Assembly: GCA_965153355.1 (NCBI GenBank)
Contig: OZ231126.1
Location: forward strand, 62,000,001-62,064,000
From: Flaccisagitta enflata
Lineage: Eukaryota; Chaetognatha; Sagittoidea; Aphragmophora
DNA: 64,000 bases
Direction of reading: 5' to 3'
Shown here: positions 46,885-57,215 of the stretch, one piece after another
Position numbering within the stretch: the first letter of the stretch is position 1
How the letters are laid out: each line of letters starts with the position of its first letter
Made by a program: the position numbers and the translations under genes
Notes under the pieces: model-generated
Told to the model about the DNA's origin: nothing
What the model saw: the letters and a program-made list of their open reading frames with translations, nothing else
The model's database searches: none

Positions 46885-47864
46885 CTAACTATGGCAAAAA
46901 AAAAAAGCGAACAGTTACTTCTTTTGCTAATAAATCCTTTGAAAATTCACCCAGTGTGCTGAAATTTTTACTGGAGTTACTTTTTGGTATTATTAAGCAT
47001 CACTGAAAAAATCGATGTTCTGCTCTAAATAGTTTAGGAATTATAGATTTTTTAAAAGTGCTTGTCCAATGATCAGAAATTCAACATACACACAAAAGAA
47101 TTTTCAAAGAATGAATAAACAAATCTGAAAAAACCGCACTAAATCTAGTCCGATTTTGATGAAATTTGAAATGGAAGTAGACCACATTGTTAGCAGGCTG
47201 TGGTAAAAATTTCATAACGAAACTCCGAATATTTTAGCAGGAACAGCAAATTTTCCAAAACTTTTTTTTATGGGTTTAAGAATAAAGTTAATGAAGATAA
47301 AACCTGAAATATAAAGTAATGCTATAGCCATAATTTTTTACCGATTATCATAATTTTTTTGTTGGTAACTTTTGTACATATGAGTAATCTCCGGTAAAAT
47401 TTTTGTGAAGATGGAAGCATTTTTAGTTGCCCAAATTGCAAAAATATTCTTACAGGTAGCTTAATATTTCTTATCCTGAGCAAGCTTACAATCAACCAAT
47501 ATGTACCCCACTAGACTTGATCTGAGTAGGAGCGAATTTTGCCTAGAATTAGTAAATAGCACCATCAGACTACAGTTCAAAAATCATAACAAAACTCCCA
47601 AAATTTTTGCACAATGCTAATTTCACTAAAAAATGGAATCATTTTGATTTAAGATAAATGTCATCTCTGGCAGTCAAAAAAAGAGGTGACTTCAGTAAAA
47701 ACGTGATAACGGCTTAAGTATTCAACGGATTTTGATGAAATTTTAACCAAACATAGTACAAATCATAGTTATCATTCCCTGTAAATTTTGTGCAAATTGG
47801 TCAACATCTTCTTATGTTTTTGCTCTCTCAAAATTCGTTCGCTTTTTTATTTTGCCATAGTTAG
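46885..47864. mobile_element. 980-bp element with CTAACTATGGC termini and TTAG TSD
   Basis: Ends CTAACTATGGCAAAA...GCGAAC and its inverse GTTCGC...TTTTGCCATAGTTAG. The direct repeat TTAG lies at 46881-46884 and 47865-47868. The AT-rich interior has no long ORF. It sits only about 70 bp before the ATG of the first extra ORF, so it separates that ORF from pol. A partial relative (AAAAAGCGAACACTTTGTTT) lies at 55366. Confidence 0.75.
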
Positions 47865-47933
47865 TTAGTAAAAGTGGAATTTGTGCTTCTCAAGTGGCTT
47901 AGTGCAAGTGTTTTTTGGAGCCTTAGTGCGGTG

Positions 47934-48923
47934 ATGTCGGGGCAAAATATGGATGTGGATGATGGTGCTGGGGCACTTGGTGGTGGTGAAGAGTGCAATT
48001 GTGAAGGAGCATGCGCTTGCGGGAGGAAAGTGGATGATGGTGCGTCGGTGGATGGGAAAGATGTAGGGAGTGAGGGTGATGTGAGCAGCGGTGACGACAG
48101 TGGGGACAGTGACAGTGATGAGAGTTTGGTGATGGATGCCAAGAAATTTTCTAAGGAGTTTCGTCAGGTTGTGCCTAAGGGTATGGCGGCGGAGACCTTG
48201 GCTGTGATTAGGGAGGATGGGGTATTGTTGGGTGGACGCCGGGTTGACCCGAAGAAGCCGCCTTCGACGGGAGGCCCGGTGGTTCCCCCCTGGATGAACA
48301 TTTGGACCGAAATGCCGGAGGAAATTCGTGATTTGAGTGGTTTGCGTCAGGTGGCGGTGTCCTTGCACAAAGTGGTCCACCCTGAACATAAAAACATGTG
48401 CGCGATGCAGGTGGTGCGTCATGGCTGCTTGCCGGATTTTTTTTTGGTGGTGGATGCGGCGAGGCCGGACGATTTGCGGAAGGTGGCGGCGGGGGCATTT
48501 CGGGGGGAGTCAGTGATTTGGTGGGCGCCGAGGGATGCGGACGGCATCAGATACGCTGTGCAGACTTTTATGAGTGATCCAGGTGAATGTGAATTTTGGT
48601 CCTGGCACGATGAGGAGACGCATAGGGCCCCTCGTTGGTCAGTGTGGCCGAGCCGTTGCCCGGTGAAGCGGGTGTCGGTGTTTTTGGAGTTGCCCCCTGT
48701 GACTAGATTTTTGAGGTCTGTTGATAAGGCGGTGAAGGCGTGCCCATCTGGCAGTGGCCTGGCTGTTCCATGGATCATCCGGGAGCTGTTGGATGGGGCC
48801 AAGGAGTGGAAGGATGATTATAGGGGACATGGAAATAGGAGGCCGGTGTATGTGCCGGAAGTTTTGTTTGGGTCTATGGCGAAGAGGCCTGGTTTGAAGG
48901 AGGGGGTGGCGGCCTCTAATTAA
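47934..48923 (+). CDS. Extra ORF A of the retrotransposon, unrecognised protein
   Basis: 329 aa from ATG 47934 (MSGQNMDVDDG). Eleven upstream in-frame codons after a GTG are also open. The N-terminus is acidic with a cysteine cluster (EECNCEGACACGRK) and an Asp/Ser run (GDDSGDSDSDES). From about residue 75 it looks globular: PPWMNIWTEMPEEIRDLSGL, HPEHKNMCAMQVVRHGC, FFLVVDAARPDDLRKVAAG, CEFWSWHDEETHRAP. There is no signal peptide or membrane segment, so it is not a typical Env. Codon use is G/T-rich, unlike gag. It lies inside the LTRs, 15 nt before ORF B, suggesting a two-cistron unit. Function unknown. Confidence 0.7.
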   Translation: MSGQNMDVDDGAGALGGGEECNCEGACACGRKVDDGASVDGKDVGSEGDVSSGDDSGDSDSDESLVMDAKKFSKEFRQVVPKGMAAETLAVIREDGVLLGGRRVDPKKPPSTGGPVVPPWMNIWTEMPEEIRDLSGLRQVAVSLHKVVHPEHKNMCAMQVVRHGCLPDFFLVVDAARPDDLRKVAAGAFRGESVIWWAPRDADGIRYAVQTFMSDPGECEFWSWHDEETHRAPRWSVWPSRCPVKRVSVFLELPPVTRFLRSVDKAVKACPSGSGLAVPWIIRELLDGAKEWKDDYRGHGNRRPVYVPEVLFGSMAKRPGLKEGVAASN

Positions 48924-48938
48924 CTGATCTGCGACGCT

Positions 48939-50078
48939 ATGAGTGGACTTTACTTTATTGAGAAGGACATGGGGGGGGAGGAGGAACAGCCGGCGGTGGA
49001 TGCGGAAGCGGTGGTTCCGGAAGTGGTGGTGCCGGTTGTGGATCCGGCGATGCCCGCGTTAGAGCCGGTGGTGCCTGTGGATGATGGCGGCGGCGAGGGT
49101 GTGGCGGATGTGGCGGGTGGTGGTGGCGGCGGCGCGGCGGTTGTTGACGGTGAGGTTGGGGAGGAAGAGGATGAGGAGCAGAAGGCGGCGCGTCTGTTGG
49201 AGGAGGAAAAGAAGAGGAAGAAGTCGGTGAGGCATACGGAGCGTCGAAAGCGGTCGAAGTTGGCGGCCAAGGCGAAGTTGGAAGAGATGCAGCGGGTGGA
49301 GCATGAGAAGGCGTGCCGTGAGAAGGAGCAGAGGCGTCAGGTGGAGGAACAGAGGCGGCGGGACCAGGAGCAGCAACGTCTGGAGGAGCAGCAGCGGCTG
49401 GAGGGGGAGCGTCGTTGCCAGGAGGAGGAGGCGGCGAAGGAGGTGGCGCGGCTGGAAAAGTCTTTGAGGGATGCCCGGAGTCAGCAGGCGCGGATTCGGG
49501 AGGGAGGCTTTGGCCGGTCCTCCTCGCAGGGGTCTGGCCGGGTTGACGGTCGGGCTGGTGGAGGTGGTGGTGGTTCTCGTGGGGGTAGTGGTTCTCGCGG
49601 TGGTGGTGGTGGTGGTCATCAACATCGTGGTGGGAGTGGTGGTCATTATGGTGGTGGCAGTCAGAATTATGGTGGTGGCAATCAAATTCGTGGTGGTGGA
49701 TATCATCGGGGTGGCGGTGGTGGTAGTTACCCGCGTGGTGGTGGTGGGGGTCGGCCTTGGGTGGAGAGGGGGCACTGCGGATTCCGCGTGCCTGATCGGC
49801 CGTCGACGTCGTCGATGTCGGCGAGACCATCGTCTTCTCCGGCCTTGGATTCGTCTTTTTCTTCTTCGACGTCTTCCACCTTCTCTGAGCGCGAAATGGA
49901 GATTGCGCTGGCATTTGCTTCTGGGATGAGGCATGGGGGGGGGGACCGGTCACGCAGTGGCGAGCGGGCTGAGGAGCCGTTGGCGACCTCTTCCCCTGCT
50001 GCGTGGAGGCCCTCCCGTTCGGCTGATCGTGGTGGTGACGGGCGGCGCGGGGGTCCGCCGCCGCATTTCCGGCGTTAG
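48939..50078 (+). CDS. Extra ORF B of the retrotransposon, coiled-coil and RGG-rich protein
   Basis: 379 aa from MSGLYFIEKDMGGEEEQP. Residues about 1-75 are Val/Pro/Gly/Asp-rich. About 78-190 are highly charged with Arg/Glu/Gln heptad-like runs (EEQRRRDQEQQRLEEQQRLE), a likely coiled coil. About 200-285 are Gly-rich with RGG, GGNQ and GGHY repeats, RNA-binding in style. The tail is Ser/Pro/Arg-rich and ends PPPHFRR. It resembles a nucleocapsid-like or RNP-packaging protein in composition only; no homologue is recognised. The stop lies about 130 bp before the 3' LTR. Long antisense frames over it are shadows of its G-rich strand. Confidence 0.65.
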   Translation: MSGLYFIEKDMGGEEEQPAVDAEAVVPEVVVPVVDPAMPALEPVVPVDDGGGEGVADVAGGGGGGAAVVDGEVGEEEDEEQKAARLLEEEKKRKKSVRHTERRKRSKLAAKAKLEEMQRVEHEKACREKEQRRQVEEQRRRDQEQQRLEEQQRLEGERRCQEEEAAKEVARLEKSLRDARSQQARIREGGFGRSSSQGSGRVDGRAGGGGGGSRGGSGSRGGGGGGHQHRGGSGGHYGGGSQNYGGGNQIRGGGYHRGGGGGSYPRGGGGGRPWVERGHCGFRVPDRPSTSSMSARPSSSPALDSSFSSSTSSTFSEREMEIALAFASGMRHGGGDRSRSGERAEEPLATSSPAAWRPSRSADRGGDGRRGGPPPHFRR

Positions 50079-50208
50079 CGGGCTGTTTCCGCTGTCCGTC
50101 CGTCCGTCCTTCATCCGTCACTTCAGGTGGGGGTGATCGTTTTTTTTTTTGAGGTGGGACAATGTGACTGAGGTTGACTGGTTTGAAGTGGGCTTCAAAC
50201 GGGCGGAC

Positions 50209-50834
50209 TGTGGAATATCGCATTAGATTTTACTATTTTGTGATTATTTGTAGCTGCATATTCTCTTGATTCGCCCTGTTTGTTGCCCATTTTGTGAATT
50301 TATATTATTGCTGATTTTCTTTCTTTAGTTATCAGTTGTAATGTTATTCGCTCTTCATTCCTGGTCAATCTTGGGGTGCGTTTCCTTACCTGGTGAGTTT
50401 TAGATGGCTTTAGTTGGTTGGTCAGTTGGTCGGCTTGGTTGGTTGGTCAGTTGGTCGGTTGGTTTAACTAGTTGTTTAGTTATATAGTTCTTATGCTGTT
50501 GAGTTATTGAGTTATTTAGGATGATAGGTTGTTAGGTTAATCTCTTTTCTCTCTTTCCCCTCTTCTCTTCCTTTCTATTATTTCAGCGTTTTTGTTCCCC
50601 TTTCAACCATAGAAGATATTGAGATGGCGACGACGAAAGACCTTATCCATATGAAGATTCAATGACTTTGAGTGGATTCGTGGTTTTGGCGTTGTTGGCG
50701 TAGCGCGTGGCGTGGCATCAAGAGGATTGGCGCGGCCGTGACGCAGCGGCTGCCGGACCGATTCATCATCGTCAACGTCAGCGCATAGGTACTTTGACGG
50801 TTGGAGATCGTATGATACGCGGTTCTTTACAGTA
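50209..50834 (+). repeat. 3' LTR
   Basis: Matches 38448-39074 from TGTGGAATATCG to TTTACAGTA with about 16 differences including two or three 1-base indels. The bases just before it (GGGCTTCAAACGGGCGGAC) are not a strong polypurine tract. Confidence 0.9.
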
Positions 50835-50849
50835 AAGGAAATAAGAACG

Positions 50850-51015
50850 GAGCCCCTCTAGTAGAAGTGACCTGTTTTTTGGTAAAAGTGACCCGTTTTT
50901 TTCTCAAGAGTGACCTGCAGATGACGGAGCCCTAGCGGAGCCTTGCGGGTCACTTTTCTTTTTTAAAAAAGTTAGAGTACAGAACGGAGCCCAACGGAGC
51001 CCTTTACGGGTTACT
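50850..51015. repeat. Dispersed repeat with GGAGCCCTA/GTCACTTTT units, copy 1
   Basis: Alternating ACGGAGCCC and GTGACC/GGGTCACTTTT motifs. The inverse arrangement (GTAGGGCTCCG, GTCACTTTTC) is at 54926-55055, so both belong to one small repeat family. Confidence 0.6.
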
Positions 51016-51022
51016 TTAGTAA

Positions 51023-51179
<157 letters not shown>

Positions 51180-51181
51180 TA

Positions 51182-51330
51182 TGCACTACGTCTCCTAAAG
51201 CGCCCCATACTTCGACTATGGCTCTCGCCGATCTAACCACAGTTGAGGGTTGCTAAATAAATATTCCATGCAAAATTTTGGGCATCAGAAATAGCAGGAA
51301 CCTTCTTAGGGTGACCATGAAGTTTCCATA
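51182..51330. mobile_element. Half-copy of the 27-kb palindromic element (empty site)
   Basis: AAGCGCCCCATACTTCGACT, CCGATCTAACCACAG, then TTGCTAAATAAATATTCCAT, GCAAAATTTTGGGC and AGGAACCTTC. Same order as 27062-27420 but without the family 1 insertion. It is cut on the right by a CA microsatellite. Confidence 0.7.
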
Positions 51331-51344
51331 TAAATCTACACACA

Positions 51345-51495
<151 letters not shown>

Positions 51496-51718
51496 ACACA
51501 ACTCAGAGACGCTTACATATTAGATGAACACATGATTCATTTTGACAACAAACCTTGGCCTTCTATATTCTCATCATACCGTTTCCTGATTCAGGTTGGA
51601 TATAGTTTCACTGTAAGAACAAAATCTAAGCAATGTTTATATCACGCAAATGAAATATCATTGCAGTTTTTTTGCTAGGGTCACACAAACACTGATATAT
51701 ACACATGAACACACGAAC

Positions 51719-51840
51719 ACTATCAGACCTACCCCCAGCTCTATCAGACCTACCCCCAGCTCTATCAGACCTACCCCGAACTCTATCAGACCTATCGGAC
51801 CTATCAGACCTATCACCAGCTCTATCAGACCTAACCGTAG
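51719..51840. repeat. 21-bp minisatellite
   Basis: About six units of TATCAGACCTACCCCCAGCTC, with shortened TATCAGACC/TATCGGACC units. It precedes the family 1 hairpin end at 51968 and may be that element's core. Confidence 0.85.
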
Positions 51841-51929
51841 CGAATGAAATGATGAGTATCATCAATGACGAACAAAATAAATTTTCAATTGATTTCAAAC
51901 ATTTTTTGCGATTTTTCATTCAAGCATGA

Positions 51930-52156
51930 CCAACAGATGGATGGACCGACGGACAGAGCCTCTTATAGAGGTGCTATGGTGCATCTAAAAATCATCCTCG
52001 CATATTTCTGAATCATTCCCAGTGATTTTTGCTTCTTTTCGAGATTTTCAACTTGAGTGTGACTAACCAACCAACCAACCGACCAACCGACCAACAGACC
52101 AACCAAACAACCAACAGACAGAGCCTCTTATAGAGGTGCTATGGCGCACCTAAAAA
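51930..52156 (-). mobile_element. Two family 1 ends with AGGTGC stems
   Basis: GGACAGAGCCTCTTATAGAGGT with the hairpin AGGTGCTATGGTGCATCT (51968-51985), and again at 52120-52156 with AGGTGCTATGGCGCACCT preceded by an AACCAACCGACC array. Both end in an A run. Distal ends are not resolved. Confidence 0.65.
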
Positions 52157-52385
52157 CCAAATCTAAGCAATGTGTATATCACACAAATAAAATGTCATTG
52201 CAGTCCCTGTGCTCACATTCTCATAATTTCCGGCACCCCTCATGATACTGTTTTCCGATTCAAGTTGCGTAAAGATTAATAGTAAGAATCAAATCTAACA
52301 AATCTAAGCAATCTAAGCAATGTTTACATCAAGCAAAATATCATTGCAGTACCTGTGCTACAGTTGCGAGCATGTGCGCACACAA

Positions 52386-52388
<3 letters not shown>

Positions 52389-52470
<82 letters not shown>

Positions 52471-52545
52471 AACACACACGCAAACACACACGCAAACACA
52501 CACACAAACACACACACACACACACACACACACGCTCGCACATGC
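52389..52545. repeat. (CA)n microsatellite with GCAAACA variants
   Basis: Dinucleotide array inside the 365-bp unit. Confidence 0.97.
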
Positions 52546-52749
52546 ACACGCACACAACTCAAAGACGCGACGCTAATGTAATAAGTGACTACATGACGCA
52601 TTTTGACAAAAAAACTTCTGTTTAAATGCTTATCATTCTGAATCCTGATCCAAGTTGCGTAAAGATTTACAGTAAGAACCAAATCTAAGTAATGTTTACA
52701 TCAAGAAAACAAAATATTGTTGCAGTATCTGTGCTACAGTTGCGCGCAC

Positions 52750-52912
<163 letters not shown>

Positions 52913-53185
52913 CAACTGAAAGACGCGACGCTTATATAATAAGTGACTACATGACGCATTTTGACAAGGAACGACTGTTTACATTGTCATCATACTGTTT
53001 TCTGATTCAAGTCGCGTAAAGATTAACAGTAAGAACCAAATCTAAGCAATGTTTACGTTCAGCAAATAAGATGTCACGGCAGTGCTGTATGGTCCCTTGT
53101 GTCATATTGCGTGTTGACTGACATGTTTACATTTACCAGATGTGACTTTTCTAAGGCCAGCTCCTTCGCCTTTTTTTGATTTAAG

Positions 53186-53290
53186 ATTTTTAAGTGCGAC
53201 CAAGCACCTCTATATCTGGCTGTGTCCGTCTGTTGGTCGGGTAACGCATTCTTTCGACGATCCACAAGTCGCCTACTTGGCCTTGTTTTT
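53186..53290 (+). mobile_element. Family 1 element, AGGTGC stem subfamily, complete
   Basis: Hairpin AAGTGCGACCAAGCACCT (53192-53209), CTATATCTGGCTGTGTCC, TTGGTCGG, CGACGATCCACAAGTCGCC, TACTTGGCCTTGTTTT. Sibling of 8924-9050, and the shortest complete copy (about 105 bp). Confidence 0.75.
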
Positions 53291-53494
53291 TCAGAGAAAG
53301 ACCCTTCGTAAAACACTGCAATATTGCAATAGTGAGAGTCATGAAAGGAAAGGGAAAAACAGACATGATTAAGGATGAAACGATGAAAAGAAAATGAAAT
53401 GAAAATAAAAAGGTTTCAAATGAGATGGATTTGCGGGTTTTCTTTTTTCATTTCTTTTTTTTTTTTTTTTTTATTTTTCATCATTACTCTCAAT

Positions 53495-53731
53495 ATTCTA
53501 ACCTAGCTCAGATCAGGTAGAAAATTTTATATGATTTAGAAAAAAAAATCAGCTCAATCGGACTATTTTTACAGGTTTTATGCCTGTTTTAAGCTTTGCC
53601 CAGATATATTACATAATTATTCTTATTGAAAAATAGCTGTAAAACCTGTAAAAATAGTCCGATTGAGCTGATTTTTTAAAAAAAAATTATATATAATCTT
53701 TAGCCCGATCTGATGGGCTAGGTTAGAACGT
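53495..53731. mobile_element. Palindromic MITE with TTCTAACCTAGC termini
   Basis: Ends TTCTAACCTAGCTCAGATC and its imperfect inverse. The inner arms match perfectly for about 40 bp (ATCAGCTCAATCGGACTATT, TTTACAGGTTTTA). No clear TSD. Confidence 0.65.
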
Positions 53732-53979
53732 TGAAAAATGAAGTCCAAATAAGGTCAAATCACAAGTTCAAGAGTGAGAAAAGCTAACATATTCAAGCAA
53801 TAAATCAACCTTTAATTAGTATAGATTTTAATTTTTTTTATAAATCAAATAAAATCAAAATACATAAAATCTATCCTCAAGTCTAGGTCGTCTTTGCTCC
53901 CATCGTACTGTAAGTAGTAGCTATATTCACAAAAAATGAAAACAACCAAATTGAGTATAACAAGTGACGCAGGTCACAG

Positions 53980-54182
53980 TATCGTTGTGGACGGGTGGGC
54001 ATTAGCATCCAACCCCCATCCACACTCCAACCCCTATTCCCACACACACAAACATACACAAAAAGTGTTTAAAATGCTTGTTTCGGCACTTTTCAACTCG
54101 ATCACCCCAGACGTACGGAGGGACCAACGGACCAATGGATGGACAAAGCCTCCTATAGAGTTGCTTGCCGAAAACAGGGCTG
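53980..54182 (-). mobile_element. Family 1 relative with GGGGTTGGATGC core, inverted
   Basis: GTTGTGGACGGGTGGGCATT, GCATCCAACCCCCATCC, TTTTCAACTCGATCACC, GGACCAACGGACCAATGG, ACAAAGCCTCCTATAGAG. Reverse-complement order of 26109-26300. Confidence 0.55.
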
Positions 54183-54235
54183 GATACACGGGCTAAGACG
54201 CTGCGCCTTTCGTTATCTCAATTCTTAGACCTATC

Positions 54236-54240
<5 letters not shown>

Positions 54241-54279
<39 letters not shown>
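54241..54279. repeat. (CT)n microsatellite
   Basis: Short pure array. Confidence 0.95.
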
Positions 54280-54282
<3 letters not shown>

Positions 54283-54925
54283 GTGGTCGTAGTGTCGTAC
54301 GGTCTCAACATATTTCATGTCTATTAGTTAAAGGAACCCATAACATCTGTCTCATAATTATCGTCACACACATATGTTTTCACCAATTTGGGGTTGATAT
54401 CGACAGTGCTGATAGATGTTTTGCAGTTTTATATAGCATATTGGTATGATAGAGAGAATTTACCAGTTTTTAGATGTTCCTGAGGCCAGATTTTGCATAA
54501 AACTGCGTTTGACCTTCATGTGGTACAGGTCAAAGAATTTTCCCATTTTTTAGACAGTCAATCTTGTTTTGCTTGTATCTTTTAAACAAATGAAGCTATA
54601 AATGCCAGATTGGTCCCATTTTAAAGATCTTTTCAAGATCTTTCTAACCGTCACTAATTTTCTGCAAATCCTTTGAAAAACAACTGAGTTATAAGCTAAA
54701 AAAAAGTTGATAAAATAGTGGATGAAAATGTGTAAAATATTATTAGGGGTTTTTCTCATTGATACCCTTTACCGCACCTGCATGTGCACAAATCTCTTTC
54801 TGCTTCTAGCGCACTTGATGATAAGTATTTAGCTATCTTTGGTAAAAATTTCAAGACTTTTGGACTTCTTGGACAGTTTTTCCTCTTTTCATGTTGTGAC
54901 AATAATTATGAGACAGATGTTAGAG
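54280..54925. other. Non-coding stretch
   Basis: AT-rich. Phrases such as GAAGCTATAAATGCCAGATTGG and AAGATCTTTC recur loosely elsewhere in the window, suggesting old repeats. No gene. Confidence 0.45.
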
Positions 54926-55055
54926 GGCTCCGTTCTATACTATAACTTTTTTTCCAATGGAAAAGTCACCCGTAGGGCTCCGCGATTACGGATCCCTTTT
55001 CTAAAAACCTATCATAAAGCGACCCGTAGGGCTCCGTGGTTACAGGTCACTTTTC
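54926..55055. repeat. Dispersed GTAGGGCTCCG repeat, copy 2
   Basis: AGGGCTCCGTTCTATACT, CACCCGTAGGGCTCCGCG, GACCCGTAGGGCTCCGTGG and GGTCACTTTTC. Related to 50850-51015. Confidence 0.6.
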
Positions 55056-55089
55056 GAAAAAAAAACGGGATCCTTTAAGTCCCTACTTT

Positions 55090-55375
55090 CTGCGCCGTGG
55101 GCCTGAGAGGTTGGATTTGAGGCCTGAGAGGCCGGATTTGAGGCCTGAGAGGCTTGATTTGAGGCCTGAGAGGCCAAATTTGAGGCCCGAGAGGCCAGAT
55201 TTGGGGTCTGAGAGGCAAGATTTGAGGTCTGAGAGGCCAGATTTGAGGCCTTAGGAGCCTGATGGGGGGGGACAAACGGACGAACTAACGAACGAACGGA
55301 CAAACGGATGAACGAAAGTCCCCCTGTGTTGTACAGGACTTTGCCCCTTTGGGGCCGCTGCCCAAAAAGCGAACA
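55090..55375. mobile_element. Family 2 element (right arm and core)
   Basis: Core of about eight 20-bp units such as GAGGCCTGAGAGGCCGGATT (55100-55260). Then a GGACAAACGGACGAAC tract, GTCCCCCTGTGTTGTACAGG, ACTTTGCCCCTTTGGGGCC and GCTGCCC, matching 46545-46605. The left arm is not seen. Confidence 0.65.
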
Positions 55376-55587
55376 CTTTGTTTTGCTAGTTACTGTTTAA
55401 CTATGGGCCTGAACCATAAAAAATCCATGACCATTTTTGAGCTCTTCAAAAAAATCTTCCAACTGCGACGTTGCTAGTCATTGTAGCTTTATTCGTTTAG
55501 AAATGGCAATGGTTTGAAGAAAAAAATCGCTAATTGAAAAAAGTGCTTATTTCAATTCTTTTTCAATGACAAATTTTAGTCTTTCTG

Positions 55588-55786
55588 TTTTTAGTCGCGG
55601 ACGAGCGACTCTATAAGAGGCTTTATCCGTCCGTCCGTCCGTCCGTCCGTCCGTCCGTCCGTCCGTCCGTCCGTCCGTCCGTCCGTTGGTCCGTCGGTGA
55701 GCACGAGTCGAAATGTGGGAAAACGCACATTTCCGTCCCTGCCCACCCATCCGCGACTGGTTTGGCCGTGTATCCGGCCTTGTTGT
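55588..55786 (+). mobile_element. Family 1 element with pure GTCC array, complete
   Basis: Hairpin AGTCGCGGACGAGCGACT (55593-55610), CTATAAGAGGCTTTATCC, about 15 GTCC units (55624-55685), GTGGGAAAACGCACATTTCC, CCCTGCCCACCCATCCGCG, ACTGGTTTGG, CCGTGTATCCGGCCTTGTT. Confidence 0.85.
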
Positions 55787-55970
55787 CAATTATGCAGCTC
55801 AGGATTATCGTAGTTACTTGTTATCCATGAGCAAACTAAATAGCTTCAAATTGTCTTTAAAATGGCGCCAAGAACGAATCAATAACTCAATGCGTTAAAT
55901 TTCTATGTAAGAATAAACCCATGAAAATGGTGTAGTGAATTTCCAAATTCGTGACCACCTGTCTTCATTC

Positions 55971-56085
55971 TAATGCCATTTCTAAATGGATAGAGCTAGA
56001 ACATCCAGCAAGGTCTCACATGAAAGATCTTTCGCAGATCTTCAAAATGGTCATGGATTTTGCTATGTTTTTCTCATTGCCTGGA
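55971..56085. repeat. Dispersed repeat, copy 2 (pairs with 16512-16622)
   Basis: GCCATTTCTAAATGGATAGA, CCAGCAAGGTCTCA, GAAAGATCTTTCGCAG, GCTATGTTTTTCTCATTG. Same order as copy 1. Confidence 0.65.
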
Positions 56086-56289
56086 TGTGAAACATTGACA
56101 TAGTTAGCTGGATATCTGGTTCAGTGATTTTGAGTATTTTAGCACATTTAGCTCATTTGGCTCAGTCCTTTTTTCTCTGGGTTTTAGTTCAATCAATACA
56201 AACAAAAAAAAATGCAGGGACTGAAGACAAAAGCTTGATGAAAAGTGTCTAATGCTTACGACTTTTTTTCCTCATGGCGACAGCCGCCA

Positions 56290-56631
56290 TCACTGGTAGT
56301 ATTTCGAAAGAGTAATGATCAGTTGCCAAATTTTGTAAACATTGTGGACATTGTTTTTCAAATTAAAATTATAAGCACCCCTTGTTTCCGGCAGGAGAGC
56401 TATATAGAGAATTGGTGAGAAACACATTGTTATTTCACAGGGAAAAGGAACGGCAATGACGCGATACAAATTGTTTAGTGACCAAAATTCACTTTTGAGT
56501 TCAACAACTGCATTGTAACACTTGTCACATTCGACATAGAAAAACAGAACGGCAACAACTCTCAGGCTTCTTGACCCTTTTGATTTACCGCGGGACTGAG
56601 AATCATCTGGCAATGTCCCTAAAATCACCAT
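56290..56631 (-). CDS. Hypothetical ORF or exon, uncertain
   Basis: Minus-strand ORF from ATG 56631 (MVILGTLPDDSQ), about 113 codons. Composition is mixed and protein-like (VVAVLFFYVECDKCYNAVVE, YRVIAVPFPCEITM, YIALLPETRGAYNF) and includes a hydrophobic patch. No repeats or low complexity. Splice borders and homology are not evident. It lies about 760 bp beyond the ROCO stop on the same strand. It could be a small gene, an exon, or chance. Confidence 0.3.
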   Translation of the reverse strand: MVILGTLPDDSQSRGKSKGSRSLRVVAVLFFYVECDKCYNAVVELKSEFWSLNNLYRVIAVPFPCEITMCFSPILYIALLPETRGAYNFNLKNNVHNVYKIWQLIITLSKYYQ

Positions 56632-56764
56632 TTTAAACAATATCCGTTTTTGAGTAGCTAGCCCGCGAAATTGGTTATATATTTAATAATCCGAAATAAT
56701 AAGACCACTGGATCTCGGGCAAAAGGAAATGTCACTGAAAAAAAAAAGTAATAGTCGCAAAAAC

Positions 56765-57215
56765 GTCAGATGGTCAGCGGTACCCGTGCCCTGCCTGAGT
56801 ATATTGTAGTTGAAGCTGGGGAAGGAAGCAGGGCAGAGGCCCCAAATGGATCAATGACCTATGCTTTCACACATGTGGGGAATTTTCTCTTTCTCCTCCT
56901 TTTAGCGATTAGGAGTTGGGCATTTGGGCTGGATTTGGACCTCAAGGCTGGAATTTGGGCCTTGAGGCTGGGATTTAGGCCTTGTGGCTGGGATTTGCGC
57001 CTCCAGGCAGGGATTTGGGCCTGGAAGCTGGGATTTGGGTTTCAAGGCTGGGGTTTGGGCCTTGAGGCTAGGATTTGGGCCTCGAGCCTGGGATATGGGC
57101 CTTAAGGCTAGGATTTGAGTCGGGGAGGGGGGTGGATGGAGGAAAGGAGGAAAGTAGGAGAAGAAAATTCCCCATACGTGTGAAATCAAAGGTCATAGAT
57201 CCCTTCAGGGTTGCT
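56765..57215. mobile_element. Family 2 element, both arms present
   Basis: Starts GGTCAGCGGTACCCGTGCCC. Left arm ATGGATCAATGACCTATGC, TTTCACACATGTGGGGAATT; right arm is the inverse (AATTCCCCATACGTGTGAAA, TCAAAGGTCATAGATCC, then GCTGCCC). The core 56925-57120 has about ten units like GGGCCTTGAGGCTGGGATTT. Arms equal those at 17437; the terminal GGTACCGCTGACC motif equals that at 46650. Confidence 0.75.

Larger units (their letters stand above)
38448..50834 (+). mobile_element. BEL/Pao LTR retrotransposon, 12.4 kb
   Basis: Two LTRs of about 625 bp bracket gag-like, protease, RT, RNase H and integrase coding in BEL/Pao order, followed by a long 3' region. That region holds two nested insertions (46116-46683, 46885-47864) and two extra ORFs. 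LTRs differ at roughly 16 positions by eye, so the insertion is moderately young. No target-site duplication is obvious: the left flank ends GTCAGAA and the right starts AAGGAAA. That could mean rearranged flanks or a slightly wrong boundary. No classical primer-binding site or polypurine tract was recognised. Confidence 0.9.

Noticed and set aside
48955-50223. 422-codon and 291-codon antisense ORFs opposite ORF B
   Set aside because: His/Pro/Thr-rich shadows of a G-rich, GGT-repeat coding strand. The sense frame has a proper ATG, stop and position.
50209-50834. Reading the repeat as a solo LTR
   Set aside because: It pairs with 38448-39074 in direct orientation around gag-pol, so it is the 3' LTR of one element.
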